Positions 18,762-28,199 of a DNA stretch of 64,000 nt are shown here, one piece after another. The position numbers were made by a program, and so were the translations under genes. The notes beneath the pieces are model-generated. The model had not been told where the DNA came from. It ran no database searches and worked only from the letters and a program-made list of their open reading frames with translations. Source of the DNA: JAWKUK01 sp964402175 (GTDB lineage: Bacteria; Planctomycetota; UBA1135; GCA-002686595). The stretch is taken from assembly GCA_964402175.1 (NCBI GenBank), contig CAYOBN010000019.1, positions 1 through 64,000 on the forward strand, given 5' to 3'. Each line of letters begins with the position of its first letter. Positions within the stretch are counted from its first letter, which is position 1.

Positions 18762-19675
18762 AACCGAACGTCCCCGACCGTGGGCACCTCGCGACCGAGG
18801 GCCTGAACCCAGCGAGCGCGGCCCTCGACACGCTGAGCGCGCTCGACGCCGTCGACCTCTTCCGTCGCGAGGACCAGAAGGCCCTCGACGCGCTCGCGGG
18901 CGCGCGCGAGGACCTGGCGCGGCTCGTGGAGCTCGCGCGCGGGCGGGTCACCTGCGGTGGGCGGCTCATCTATGTCGGCGCGGGCACCAGCGGTCGCCTC
19001 GGGGTGCTCGATGCATCCGAGTGTCCGCCGACGTTCGGTGTGCCGAAGTCCCTCGTCGTCGGCATCATCGCGGGCGGAGAGGTCGCGCTCACCAATGCGG
19101 TGGAGGGCGCCGAAGACAGCGCGGCGCAAGGCGCCGCCGACGTCGCCGCGCGCGACGTCGAGCGCCGCGACCTGGTCGTCGGGATCACCGCCGGTGGGAC
19201 GACGCCGTACGTGCACGGGGCGCTCGCCGAAGCCCGCCGCGTCGGCGCTGCGACGGGTTTCATCGCGTGTGTGCCGCGCGAACAGGTGCCGGACGACTAC
19301 GACGTCTCGGTGCGCTTGCTCGTCGGCCCAGAGGTCCTGCAGGGCTCCACGCGGCTCAAAGCCGGCACGGCGACCAAGCTGGCGCTGAACACGCTCTCGA
19401 CCCTCGTGATGGTCGCGCTCGGCAAGGTGCACGGCAACCGGATGGTCGACGTCGATACGAAAGCCAACGTGAAGCTCGTCGATCGCGGCGCGCGGCTCGT
19501 CCAAGAGCTCGGCGGTGTCGACCGCCAGCGCGCGCTCGCGCTGCTCGACGCCGCGGATGGCAAGGTCAAGGTCGCCGTCGTCATGGCGCACACGGGCGAC
19601 GATGCGAGCGCTGCGCAGCAGCGCTTGGAACGCGCAGGCGGCGTCCTGCGGCGCGCGCTCGAGGAGGCCCACTGA
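18758..19675 (+). CDS. murQ: N-acetylmuramic acid 6-phosphate etherase
   Basis: Cleaves the lactyl ether of MurNAc-6-phosphate to give GlcNAc-6-phosphate, a step in recycling of the cell wall. The 305-residue SIS-domain protein begins with LATEGLNPAS and carries GAGTSGRLGVLDASECPPTF, the signature of the family, then GITAGGTTPY and the C-terminal VKVAVVM segment. The ATG overlaps the SDR stop by ATGA. The presence of MurQ implies that this planctomycete makes or scavenges muropeptide sugars. A 48-residue membrane protein follows with a TGATG overlap. Confidence 0.95.
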   Translation: MKPNVPDRGHLATEGLNPASAALDTLSALDAVDLFRREDQKALDALAGAREDLARLVELARGRVTCGGRLIYVGAGTSGRLGVLDASECPPTFGVPKSLVVGIIAGGEVALTNAVEGAEDSAAQGAADVAARDVERRDLVVGITAGGTTPYVHGALAEARRVGAATGFIACVPREQVPDDYDVSVRLLVGPEVLQGSTRLKAGTATKLALNTLSTLVMVALGKVHGNRMVDVDTKANVKLVDRGARLVQELGGVDRQRALALLDAADGKVKVAVVMAHTGDDASAAQQRLERAGGVLRRALEEAH

Positions 19676-19821
19676 TGGCGCTGCGCGAGCTCTTGATCGG
19701 CACCGTCGTCGCGCTGGGGATCGTCGCGTTCTACACCTGGGCGCTCGAGATGCACCGCACGCTGCGTGAGGTCCTGGTCGAGCTGAAGCGGATCCGCGAC
19801 GAGCTCTCGCGCCGTCCGTGA
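19675..19821 (+). CDS. Small single-span membrane protein, 48 residues
   Basis: The ATG overlaps the murQ stop (TGATG), and the frame codes for 48 residues: a transmembrane helix (LLIGTVVALGIVAFYTWAL) and then a charged amphipathic helix (REVLVELKRIRDEL). The start-stop coupling, sensible composition and full membrane span argue that it is a real gene. Function is unknown. It could anchor or regulate MurQ, or be unrelated. The next gene is convergent, with only 17 bases between the two stops. Confidence 0.55.
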   Translation: MALRELLIGTVVALGIVAFYTWALEMHRTLREVLVELKRIRDELSRRP

Positions 19822-19838
19822 CCGCCGACGGGGCGACC

Positions 19839-22022
19839 TCAGCGGCCCTGGAGCGTGACCCAGATCCAAGTGCTCACTCGGTCCGGCGTCACATCCAGGC
19901 GCCGAGCGAGCTCCGCTGCCATGGCGTCGCGCTCGCGCCCGACAGCGCCGGTCACATCTTGCATCAGCTCCTTGATGGAGCGGAAGGAGAGCGGCTCTCG
20001 GCTGACGATGTTCGCCACTGAGAACCACAGCCCCTCTGTCGCGCCGCGCTCCAAGACGTGGCTGAGCAGCCCCGACGGGACCTCGATCCCGAGCACCTCC
20101 TGGAGGAGGACCTGCAGTCGTGTGAGGTGTACCGGCTTGGGTGTACGCGCGACCACGGACCGGATGCCCTCCCGGAGCGCGTCCAAGTCGAAGCGTGCAG
20201 AGACATCCTCGAGGAGCGCGAACTCTCCCCGCCCGATCCGCGCGACGTGCCCCGTGCGCTCGAGGTATTTGAGGTGGTTGAACATCGCGGGCTCCGAGAT
20301 CAACGGCCAACGTTGCACGAGATCGGCGCGCCGCACGGGCGTACGCGTGGCGCGCATGTAGCTCAAGATCTCGTCGGCCACACGTTTGCCATTCTCCAAG
20401 TCCTCGAACGACACGGTGTCCACCCTCGACCGACCGACGAACGAGAGCCCGCGCCTCTCGCCGTGGTCGCGCACGATGTGGCGAACGGCGTAGTAGTCGA
20501 AGCGCTCATCGATCTCGAGCGTCGGGTAGAGGAACGTCAGATTCCGCGCGACGTGACCGGACGCTTTCAGCGCCAGGTGCACCTGATCCAGGACGTGATC
20601 GATCGCCTCGTCGTCGAGCGCGAGCCGTGCCACGTGCCTGAAACGGCCGCGACCGGCCAGATAGACCCAGCGATTGTGCTCGACGTAACGGCCGAACTGG
20701 GTCGAGCTGATCGGCGTCCGCACCGTGCCGCTGGAGTTCACCGCAGCGATGATCTCGTCCACCGAGAGCGAACCGAGCTGCTCGTAGAGCACTCGAGCGA
20801 CCGCGACTTTGGGCTGGAGCGCACGGGGGAACAGTCCGCCGTCGACGGGCTCGAGATCGCCGCGCTCGATGAACCGATCGACGTACGCCTCTGCCTCTGC
20901 GACATCCAGGTCCATCACCTGGGTGATGTGGAAGACATGTTCGAGCTTGTGGACGGGACCGATCGAGCAGGCGTGAACGTCGGCGAACTGGTGGATGTCG
21001 AGGTAACGCTCGCCGGGCTCCCGCAGGGACTCGATCACCGTCTTCAACGGCTGATTGCACAGCAAGGACAAGGCGATGTAGAAGGCGTCCTGCCCGCCGA
21101 GAACCCCCGCGAGGCGCGGCAGCGCGGTGTAGAGATCTCGACCGCGCATCGCGCTCAGTTCATCCCAGGTCCGCTCGGGGTGTGCGCGCAGGTAATGGAC
21201 GATCAGAGCTGTGGCGGATTGGAAGATCTGCGAGATCCGCTGTCGCGAGACCGACAGCTCCTCGGCGATCACGGTCTGCGTTCGCGCCGGCTGCCCGATG
21301 CCGAGCACCCCAGCGACGATGCGCTGCAGGTTCTCCGGGAGGCGCTCGACGTAGGCGATGAGGTCCTCTGCGAGACACTGATCCAGCACATCGACGGGCC
21401 AGCGCGGTCCCTCGATGCGCACGACGCGCGCAACCTCGCCCGGCGCGAGCTCGCGCTCGCCCAGCAGCTCCTGGGCCGCCTGCTCTGCGGCCCAGCGCAG
21501 GTCGCAGAGCGCCTCGTAGCGCTTGGGCCCGATCCCAGCCAGCAACTGCAAACGCCTGGGATCGAGCTCGACCAGGTGCAGGAGGCGCAGCGGCTGCGCG
21601 GAGCGCTCTACCAGCGCGACGAGCTCACGCGCGACCCTGGGCTCCAGGTGGCCCGCGTGGAGGGCGTAGCGCGCGAGCTTCTCACGGCGGATCTTCTCGA
21701 GGGGCGAGCTGGCCTCCGGGGCACCGACGATGACTTGCTCGGCGAAGCTCACGGCGCCGCCCGAGCCCTCGGTGAGTCCACGGAGTCGTTCGGTCAGGTC
21801 CTGCTGCAGCGCGCGAAAGCGCGCCAGGAACGTCGCTCCGACCGCGGGGATCTCGGAGAACTGCTGCTCGCTGACCTGCAGCACCTGACGCAGCGTCATG
21901 TTCCGCGGAAGGATGTGTGTCAGCTTCCGCAGCACAGAGACGTGGGACCCCGCGATACCAGGCACATCGCACGCTCGTTGCGCCAGGAACTGAGCGACTG
22001 CATTGTCCGTCACCTCCGCCAT
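19839..22022 (-). CDS. Composite DNA-binding protein: RpoA-CTD-like HhH, sigma-region-4-like HTH, winged helices
   Basis: A 727-residue protein that I cannot assign to a named family. Residues about 40-72 (LRQVLQVSEQQFSEIPAVG) resemble the helix-hairpin-helix domain of RNA polymerase alpha CTD, and residues 148-175 (LAGIGPKRYEALCDL) look like a second such unit. Residues 226-280 (LPENLQRIVAGVLG, then VIAEELSVSRQRISQIF) closely resemble sigma-70 region 4. Later, residues about 410-465, 545-605 and 615-675 have the spacing of winged-helix domains. There is no nuclease, ATPase or membrane motif. The start is the ATG at 22022, seven bases after the DUF1553 gene's stop; the upstream frame is antisense noise. 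A transcription regulator is the best guess. Confidence 0.7.
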   Translation of the reverse strand: MAEVTDNAVAQFLAQRACDVPGIAGSHVSVLRKLTHILPRNMTLRQVLQVSEQQFSEIPAVGATFLARFRALQQDLTERLRGLTEGSGGAVSFAEQVIVGAPEASSPLEKIRREKLARYALHAGHLEPRVARELVALVERSAQPLRLLHLVELDPRRLQLLAGIGPKRYEALCDLRWAAEQAAQELLGERELAPGEVARVVRIEGPRWPVDVLDQCLAEDLIAYVERLPENLQRIVAGVLGIGQPARTQTVIAEELSVSRQRISQIFQSATALIVHYLRAHPERTWDELSAMRGRDLYTALPRLAGVLGGQDAFYIALSLLCNQPLKTVIESLREPGERYLDIHQFADVHACSIGPVHKLEHVFHITQVMDLDVAEAEAYVDRFIERGDLEPVDGGLFPRALQPKVAVARVLYEQLGSLSVDEIIAAVNSSGTVRTPISSTQFGRYVEHNRWVYLAGRGRFRHVARLALDDEAIDHVLDQVHLALKASGHVARNLTFLYPTLEIDERFDYYAVRHIVRDHGERRGLSFVGRSRVDTVSFEDLENGKRVADEILSYMRATRTPVRRADLVQRWPLISEPAMFNHLKYLERTGHVARIGRGEFALLEDVSARFDLDALREGIRSVVARTPKPVHLTRLQVLLQEVLGIEVPSGLLSHVLERGATEGLWFSVANIVSREPLSFRSIKELMQDVTGAVGRERDAMAAELARRLDVTPDRVSTWIWVTLQGR

Positions 22023-22029
22023 CGATGCG

Positions 22030-25000
22030 TTACTCCACGAAGACGAGCTCGTTCGAGGCCAGCACGGTGAGGCAAACGCGCTCGAAGGCGCGCGACGACG
22101 CCTGGGCGCGGTCGCCTTTGTCTCCGGCGGCGGCCGAGACCGGCGCAGCGTCGCTGGAGGCGCGCGCGAGCGCGCTGTCGACGAACTCGCGGAGCGTCGC
22201 CAGCTCCTCCGGCGCTGCAGCGCGGCCGTAAGCGAGGGCGTAGAGCCGCTGGAGCCGCGCAGTGAGGTCGTCGCCGACCTCACTCGCGATCCGCGCGGCC
22301 AGCGCCTTCGCGCTCTCGAGCGCGAGCGGTGAGTTCATGAGGAACAGCGCCTGCGTCGCGACCGTGGTCGACGAGCGCTGCTCGATGTGCACGCTCGGAT
22401 CGCCGTAATCGAAGACCCCGAAGAACGGGTACATCGCGTTGCGGATGATCGGCAAATACACCGAGCGCCGCGGCGCGTCGTAGTTCGCGCCGTCAGCGCT
22501 CTGGTCGTTCGTGACGTAGCCGCGGTTCTCGGTGGAGAGCAGGGTCCCGCCCATCGTCGTTTCGAGGCGTCCCGCGACCGCCAAGAGCGTGTCGCGGATG
22601 GCCTCGGCTTCGAGGCGCCTGCGGTTCTGGCGCCAGAGCAGCGTGTTGTTCGGATCGCGCTGCGCGGCGACGGGGTCGTGGCGGACCGACTGCTGCCAGG
22701 TCTCGCTGCTGAGGATCCAGCGGTGGAGCGCCTTCAGCGACCACCCCGACTCGACGAAGCGCGCCGTGAGCCAGTCGAGCAGCTCGGGGTGGGAAGGCGT
22801 CGCGCCGCGGGCGCCGAAGTTCGACGGCGACGCGACGAGGCCCACGCCGAAGTGCTGCTGCCAGACGCGGTTCACCATGACCCGCGCGGTGAGCGGATGC
22901 TCCGGCGAGGTGAGCCACTCGGCCAGCGCCAAGCGCCCCGAGCGATCGGCCGGCAGCGTCTCCCACGGCACGACGTGGTCGAGCACCGAGAGGAACCCGC
23001 GCGGCACGGGGTCCCCTTCGAGCTTCAGGTGGCTGCCGCGCACGTGGACCGGCACCTCGACAGGGGTCGCTTCGTCGATCGCCGCCATCGTGAACTCGGG
23101 CGCCCGCGGCGCGCGCGCATCGAGGGCGGCGAGTGCAGCGTCGAGAGCGGCGATGCGCTCGCGCGCAGCGCTCGGGAAGGCCGCTGCACCGAGCGCACCC
23201 GCCAGGGTGGCGGGGGCCGTAGGGCCGTCGAGCAGAGCGAGCACACGCGCGGTGTCGCCGCTCGCGCGCGCGGCCTTCTGGGTGGCTTCGTCGAAGCCTG
23301 CGACGACGCCCTGCACGGCGAGCGCCGCCGCTTGGAAGCGCGCGGCGAGCTCATCGAGCGCAGCGGGCGCCGCGCCATGGGCCAGCGCGCGGAACGGCGC
23401 GGGACCGAGGTCCTCACCCTCGGCGAGACGCCGCGCGAGCTCGGCGGCGACGGCGTCCCAACGCTCGGGCACCTCGGCCGCGTACGCCTCCCACACAGCG
23501 AAGAGCCGGTCGCCCTTCGCAGCGCGCCACGCGAGCTCGTCGGCGAAGGCGCGGACGAGCTCCGGAGCGAGCTCCGTCGCGCCGTCGACGAGGGGCCAAC
23601 CGCGCACGTCGTCGGGGACCAGGGCCAGGACGTCGAGGTGCGGCACCGGCCCCGTGCGCTCGATGCGCAGCACGTGGGAACCCGCAGTGAGCTCGAGCCC
23701 GGTGACCTCGCGCCACGCGACGTCTGCCGGCTGGAACCCTCCAGTCGTCGCCGCAAACGCGTCGCCCTGCACGACTTCACCATCGACGAGGAGGCGGAGG
23801 GGGCGCGCTTCACCGGCGGCGTAGCGGGCCCAGAGGGTGTACTTGCCCGCGCGCGGAGCGGTGACGTCCCACTCGGCGTGCTGCAGGCCCGCTTTGTGGG
23901 TATGCAACACCGTGCGGCGCGCGTCACCCCAGTGGTTGTCATCGATGCGCAGGTTGGTGCGCGGCGCAGATTCGGCTTCGATGAAGCTGGCGGTCGCGCG
24001 GGCGCGCTGGCCCGCGGCCAAGTACGCGCCGAAGCGCGCGGCGAGGTCCGTCCGTACCTGGGCCTCGGCCTGCGCGACGGCTTCGGTGCGCGCGGCGACG
24101 GTTTGGCTGCGCTCGTTGTTCCAGGCTTCACGCGCCGCGCGCTCGCTGTCCGTCTCGAGCGCGCGCTCGCGCCAACGGCTGACGAAGCCGAGGTCCTCGA
24201 AGATCGACGTGCTGCGGAAGATGCCTGCGAGGGCGTAGTAATCGCGCGTCGGGATCGGGTCGAACTTGTGATCGTGGCAGCGCGCGCAGCCGATCGTCTG
24301 CCCCATGAAGACACGCCCGACCAGGTCGACCTGCTCGTCGACCGTGTCCATGCGCAGCTTCTCCTTGTCCTGCTCGGCGAGCATCTTCGGGCCGAGGGTC
24401 AAGAAACACGTCGCGGTGATACGGTCGAAGTGCGCCTCGCGATCGTCGGTCGGCGGCAGGAGGTCACCCGCGAGCTGCTCGCGCACGAACTCGTCGTACG
24501 GCTTGTCGGAGTTGAACGCACGGATGACGTAGTCGCGGTAGCGCCACGCATTGCCGAACGCGAGGTTCTCGTCGAGACCGTTCGAGTCGGAGTAACGCGC
24601 GAGGTCGAGCCAGTGGCGGCCCCAACGTTCCCCGTAGTGCGGGGACGCGAGCAGGCGCTCGACGACCTTCTCGTAGGCATCGGGGGCCGGGTCCGCGACG
24701 AACGCTTCGACCTCTTCGGGGCTGGGCGGCAGACCCGTCAGGTCGTAGCTCAAGCGGCGGATCAGCGTGCGCCGGTCTGCGCGGGGCGCGGGGCCGAGGT
24801 CGTGCTGGGCGAGCTGCGCGGCGACGAAGCGATCGAGCGGCTGCTCGCTCCAAGCGGCGAGCTCCTTGGGCGCGTCCGCCGGCAACTCCGGGGGCGCGGG
24901 GCCCGAGGTCGCGGCGTAGGCCCAGAACGTGCGCCAGGCTTCAACGTCGAGGACCGGCTTCGGCGCCGCGCTCGCGGCCCCGTCGCGGGGATCGGGCGCG

Positions 25001-25350
25001 CCGCGACGGATCCACTCCAGCAGCACCTCGAGGTCCGCGTCGGGCAGCTTGCCCGCGGGCGGCATCGCGACGAACTCGTCTTCGTAGCGGATCGCTTCCG
25101 CGACGAGGGAGCGCTCGAGGTCACCGGGGACGATGGCGGGCCCGGAGAGCCCGCCGACGCGCCACCCCGCAGCGGTCGACAGGTCGAGCTCCCCCTTGAC
25201 CTTGCCCGCGCCCGCGTCGTGACACGCGAGGCAGTGCTGGACGAGGACGGGGCGGACCTTCTTCTCGAAGAACTCGAGGTCCGCCTCGGAGACCTGGGGC
25301 AGCGCGGGGGGAAGGAACGGCATCATGACAAGGTACCACGCCCCCCCCAC
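22030..25350 (-). CDS. PSD1/PSCyt1 protein: planctomycete cytochrome with DUF1549 and DUF1553
   Basis: A 1106-residue protein of a family greatly expanded in Planctomycetota. The N-terminal domain has one haem-binding CLACH motif (Cys40, Cys43, His44). DUF1549 follows (LDRFVAAQL, YGERWGRHWLDLARY) and the C-terminal DUF1553 contains LTARVMVNRVWQQHFG and LLDWLTARFVESGWS. Between them, around residues 450-600, lies a carbohydrate-binding-like beta domain (AEWDVTAPRAGKYTLWARY). The usual partner DUF1501 gene is absent here; the gene upstream encodes a toroid protein 9 bases away. The start is uncertain: ATGs at 25326 and 25323 are alternatives, and none gives a strong signal peptide. Probably an exported haem protein acting on polysaccharide. 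Confidence 0.9.
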   Translation of the reverse strand: MGGAWYLVMMPFLPPALPQVSEADLEFFEKKVRPVLVQHCLACHDAGAGKVKGELDLSTAAGWRVGGLSGPAIVPGDLERSLVAEAIRYEDEFVAMPPAGKLPDADLEVLLEWIRRGAPDPRDGAASAAPKPVLDVEAWRTFWAYAATSGPAPPELPADAPKELAAWSEQPLDRFVAAQLAQHDLGPAPRADRRTLIRRLSYDLTGLPPSPEEVEAFVADPAPDAYEKVVERLLASPHYGERWGRHWLDLARYSDSNGLDENLAFGNAWRYRDYVIRAFNSDKPYDEFVREQLAGDLLPPTDDREAHFDRITATCFLTLGPKMLAEQDKEKLRMDTVDEQVDLVGRVFMGQTIGCARCHDHKFDPIPTRDYYALAGIFRSTSIFEDLGFVSRWRERALETDSERAAREAWNNERSQTVAARTEAVAQAEAQVRTDLAARFGAYLAAGQRARATASFIEAESAPRTNLRIDDNHWGDARRTVLHTHKAGLQHAEWDVTAPRAGKYTLWARYAAGEARPLRLLVDGEVVQGDAFAATTGGFQPADVAWREVTGLELTAGSHVLRIERTGPVPHLDVLALVPDDVRGWPLVDGATELAPELVRAFADELAWRAAKGDRLFAVWEAYAAEVPERWDAVAAELARRLAEGEDLGPAPFRALAHGAAPAALDELAARFQAAALAVQGVVAGFDEATQKAARASGDTARVLALLDGPTAPATLAGALGAAAFPSAARERIAALDAALAALDARAPRAPEFTMAAIDEATPVEVPVHVRGSHLKLEGDPVPRGFLSVLDHVVPWETLPADRSGRLALAEWLTSPEHPLTARVMVNRVWQQHFGVGLVASPSNFGARGATPSHPELLDWLTARFVESGWSLKALHRWILSSETWQQSVRHDPVAAQRDPNNTLLWRQNRRRLEAEAIRDTLLAVAGRLETTMGGTLLSTENRGYVTNDQSADGANYDAPRRSVYLPIIRNAMYPFFGVFDYGDPSVHIEQRSSTTVATQALFLMNSPLALESAKALAARIASEVGDDLTARLQRLYALAYGRAAAPEELATLREFVDSALARASSDAAPVSAAAGDKGDRAQASSRAFERVCLTVLASNELVFVE

Positions 25351-25359
25351 TGTCCGTCC

Positions 25360-26556
25360 TCACTGCCAACTCGGGGGCGCCGGGGCAGCCTCAGCGACCA
25401 GGGAGAGCAGGGCCATCGCGGTGCCGTAGGCCTCGCTGCGCTCGAACACCCGGTCGTTCCAGCCCCCGCTCGGCAAGCGGCTCTGGAAGAGACGGCCCAG
25501 GTACTTCACGCGCCACTCCTTGCGCTCCGCCTCCGGCAGCAGCGACAGGGCGAGCGCGGTGTGGTAGTGCGAGAAGTAGACGTAGTACGGCGCCACACCG
25601 TAGGGCGGGATATGGGTGCCGGTCTTCTGGCGCCGGACCTCGAGCTGGTCCCAGTGCTCGACGAAACACTGCACGCCGCTCAGCAGCCGCTGCGTGTCGC
25701 TGCGGCCCGCGAGGAACAACGCGACCTCGGCCGAGGTGATGCGGCCCATCGCGCCCGGCCGCCCGTCGCCGCGGCTGCCGCGGGTGTAGCCGTAGGAGAA
25801 CTCGTCTTCACCGTCCGAGAGGCGCGTCGCTTCGAGCGCCGCGAGCGCGCGCGTCACGACCTCGGCGTCGACCTCGAAACCCTGACGGCGCGCTTCGTAG
25901 AGCGCGAGCAGGGTCGGGCCGGTCATGAACGGCGAAGCTCCGTTGCCGGGTTTGTCGAAGCCGCGCGGGCGCGAGTAGTTCCAGCCGCCGCCCGGCCGGA
26001 TCTCCGTCGCTTCGAGGGTGTCGATGAGCGATGGGATCCACTCGGCGACGGCCTCTGCGTGGGCCTCGGGCACGACCTCGTGCGCGCGGAGCTGCAAGAG
26101 GAACCAGAGCGCGTACGCGTGGGCCCAGCCGCGCACGTCGTACGTGGCGTTGAAGCCGGGGCGCAGGCCCTCTTTCGGCAGTTGCTCGAGGATGAACTCG
26201 AGGCCGCGCTGCACGGCGGCGCGCGCGGCGTCGTTCTCGCGATACCCCGGCGCCGCGACGAGCGCCCAGCCGACGATGGCCGTGCCGCCGACGCGATACC
26301 CGAGCGGGATCTGGGCTTCGGCCCCGCGGCCCGCGCGCTCGCGGTAGACCCCTTCGTACGGCCACTCGCGGCGCGCGGCCTCCGGCGCCTCGGGGTCCGT
26401 GTAGTCCTGCTGCAGCGTCAGGAGCAGCGCGACACAGCGCTCGACGACGGCCTTCTGGTCGAGGTCGGCGGGGGGCGGCGGCGGGGTCTTGCCGGCGACC
26501 CCGTCCTGGGGGCCGGCGAGGGCGAGGGCAGCGAGAGCGAAAGCGGCGATCGACAT
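25360..26556 (-). CDS. Secreted alpha/alpha-toroid protein (prenyltransferase/squalene-cyclase repeat type)
   Basis: A 398-residue protein with a short signal peptide (MSIAAFALAALALAG). The mature part consists of helical repeats with the pattern GLEFIL, GWAHAYALWFLL, GGWNYSRP and GGWNDRVF, which matches the six-helix toroid of prenyltransferase and squalene-hopene cyclase folds. The DxDD catalytic motif of squalene cyclases is not seen, so terpene cyclisation is unlikely. Such proteins are common in planctomycetes and have no proven function. It is followed after 9 bases by the PSD1 gene, so the pair is probably one transcript. It is divergent from a histidine kinase gene with 86 bases between. 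Confidence 0.8.
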   Translation of the reverse strand: MSIAAFALAALALAGPQDGVAGKTPPPPPADLDQKAVVERCVALLLTLQQDYTDPEAPEAARREWPYEGVYRERAGRGAEAQIPLGYRVGGTAIVGWALVAAPGYRENDAARAAVQRGLEFILEQLPKEGLRPGFNATYDVRGWAHAYALWFLLQLRAHEVVPEAHAEAVAEWIPSLIDTLEATEIRPGGGWNYSRPRGFDKPGNGASPFMTGPTLLALYEARRQGFEVDAEVVTRALAALEATRLSDGEDEFSYGYTRGSRGDGRPGAMGRITSAEVALFLAGRSDTQRLLSGVQCFVEHWDQLEVRRQKTGTHIPPYGVAPYYVYFSHYHTALALSLLPEAERKEWRVKYLGRLFQSRLPSGGWNDRVFERSEAYGTAMALLSLVAEAAPAPPSWQ

Positions 26557-26642
26557 GCCCAGGAGGGTACCGTGCCCGCGTCGCGACCGAACAGGACGCG
26601 GCGCCCCCCCACACTCGCGCGCTCCGCGCGTATGCCCTCCCC

Positions 26643-28199
26643 ATGTCGCTCCGCGCCCGCCTCGTCCTGGTCCTCGGCAGCTTGGTGGCGGTCCTCCTGG
26701 CCGCCGAGTGGGGCCTCGTCCGCGCCCTGACCCGCGAGCTCGACGCCGAGGTCGACACCGTGGCGCTGTCCGTCGGCTCGTCGATCTTCAGCTTGATCGC
26801 GCCGCACGAGGTGGTCGGCGAGGCCATCGCCTTCGGTGCCGCCCGGGCCCCCGTGCTGCAGCCCGCTCGGCCCCACGAACGGGTCGTGAGCCCGCAGCCG
26901 GGGTCGCCGGCGCTCGTGCACTTCGGCACCTTCGGCGGCACCCTGGAGTTCGAGCGCGACCTCGAGGTCTTCGTGGTGGAGGCCGACGGTGCCTTGGAAG
27001 GCGCACGCCACGCCGAGCCCAGGCCGAGCGCGCTGCCGCTGCCCGTCCCGCCGTCGGCGCCCGTCCCACTGTCGGCGCCTGTCCCACTGTCGGCTGAGGT
27101 CGAATGGCGCGGCCTCGCTCCAACAGACCTCGCCGCGCCGCGGGCGGGCCGCGTCGCGCTGCGGGTCGGCTCCCGCTGGGCGACCGGCGCCGAGCTCGAA
27201 GACATCACGAGCTTGGACAGCACCGCCCCCGTGCGCATCCCGGTGCCCCGCCAGGGCCTCGCGCAGGCGCTCGATACGTTCCGCTCGAAGCTGCTGCTCG
27301 GCTCGATCGCGCTCTTCCTGGTGGGCCTCGGCACGATCGCTTGGGTCGCGCACCGGGTGACACGGCCCCTGCGGGCGCTCGCGCTCGGGGCCCAGCGCGT
27401 CGGGCAGGGGGAGCTCGGCGTCCGGGTCGCCGAAGGCGGCGACCGCGAGGTCGCGACGGCGCTGGCCGCGTTCAACGAGATGTCCGTCCGACTGGCGGCG
27501 CTCGACGCGGAGGCGGCGCGGCTGCGCGATCGCGAACACCTCGGCGAGCTCGGCGAGGTCGCGCGCGGGCTCGCGCATGCGCTGCGCAATCCGCTGCACA
27601 CGCTGGGCCTCGCGGTGGATGCGCTGGCCGCGGGCACGCTGGGCAGCGAGCAGCCCGCGACGGCGCGCGCGGCGCGCACGCAGATCGAGCGCATCGACAG
27701 CGCGCTCGCGGGGTTGCTCACGCTCGCGAGCGCAGGCGGGCAGCGCGAGCAGGTCGTGCTCGAAGACCTCGCGCACGATGTGGCGCTCGAGCTCGCGCAG
27801 TCCCCCCATCCGTGCGCCGTCGAGGTCCAGAGCGAACGCGGCCGCACCGAGGTGCAGGGCGTGCCCGCGGAGCTGCGCGCGGTGCTCCACGCGCTCGTCG
27901 TGAACGCCGCCGAAGCGGCGCCCGAGAAGCCCGTCACGGTCCGCGTCCAGGCCAGAGATGGGCGGGCGCGCGTCGAGGTCCTGGACTCCGGCCCTGGCCT
28001 CGCCCCGGAAGTGCGCGCGCGGCTGTTCACGCCGCATGTCACGACGAAGCCCCAAGGGACAGGCATGGGGCTGTACCTCGCCGAGCGCATCGCGCGCACG
28101 CGCTACGGCGGTAGCCTCGCGTTGCACGCGCGCGCGGAAGGTGGCGTGCGGGCCGAGCTCGTGCTCGCCGTCGATGCCGAACGAGGGCCGCACACATGA
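26643..28199 (+). CDS. Membrane sensor histidine kinase
   Basis: Sensor kinase of 518 residues. A first transmembrane helix lies at residues 5-22 and a second at about 217-237, enclosing a periplasmic domain of roughly 190 residues rich in Pro and Ala. A HAMP linker follows (HRVTRPLRALA), then the phospho-acceptor His312 in LAHALRNPLH and an ATPase domain with the N box (VNAAEAA), DSGPGL and GTGMGLYLAERI. The periplasmic part has three 18-base tandem repeats coding for Pro-Val-Pro-x-Ser-Ala. It overlaps its response regulator by ATGA. The signal is unknown. The 86-base divergent region upstream is shared with the toroid protein gene. Confidence 0.93.
   Translation: MSLRARLVLVLGSLVAVLLAAEWGLVRALTRELDAEVDTVALSVGSSIFSLIAPHEVVGEAIAFGAARAPVLQPARPHERVVSPQPGSPALVHFGTFGGTLEFERDLEVFVVEADGALEGARHAEPRPSALPLPVPPSAPVPLSAPVPLSAEVEWRGLAPTDLAAPRAGRVALRVGSRWATGAELEDITSLDSTAPVRIPVPRQGLAQALDTFRSKLLLGSIALFLVGLGTIAWVAHRVTRPLRALALGAQRVGQGELGVRVAEGGDREVATALAAFNEMSVRLAALDAEAARLRDREHLGELGEVARGLAHALRNPLHTLGLAVDALAAGTLGSEQPATARAARTQIERIDSALAGLLTLASAGGQREQVVLEDLAHDVALELAQSPHPCAVEVQSERGRTEVQGVPAELRAVLHALVVNAAEAAPEKPVTVRVQARDGRARVEVLDSGPGLAPEVRARLFTPHVTTKPQGTGMGLYLAERIARTRYGGSLALHARAEGGVRAELVLAVDAERGPHT
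27042..27095 (+). repeat. Three tandem 18-bp repeats in the kinase sensor domain
   Basis: Units at 27042-27059, 27060-27077 and 27078-27095 differ by one to three bases from each other. They keep the reading frame and encode three copies of PVPxSA in a proline-rich part of the periplasmic domain. Copy-number change would alter the linker length in steps of six residues. Confidence 0.8.

Noticed and set aside
22387..26730. A 1447-residue open frame on the plus strand
   Set aside because: It is antisense to the PSD1 and toroid genes, which have clear domains.
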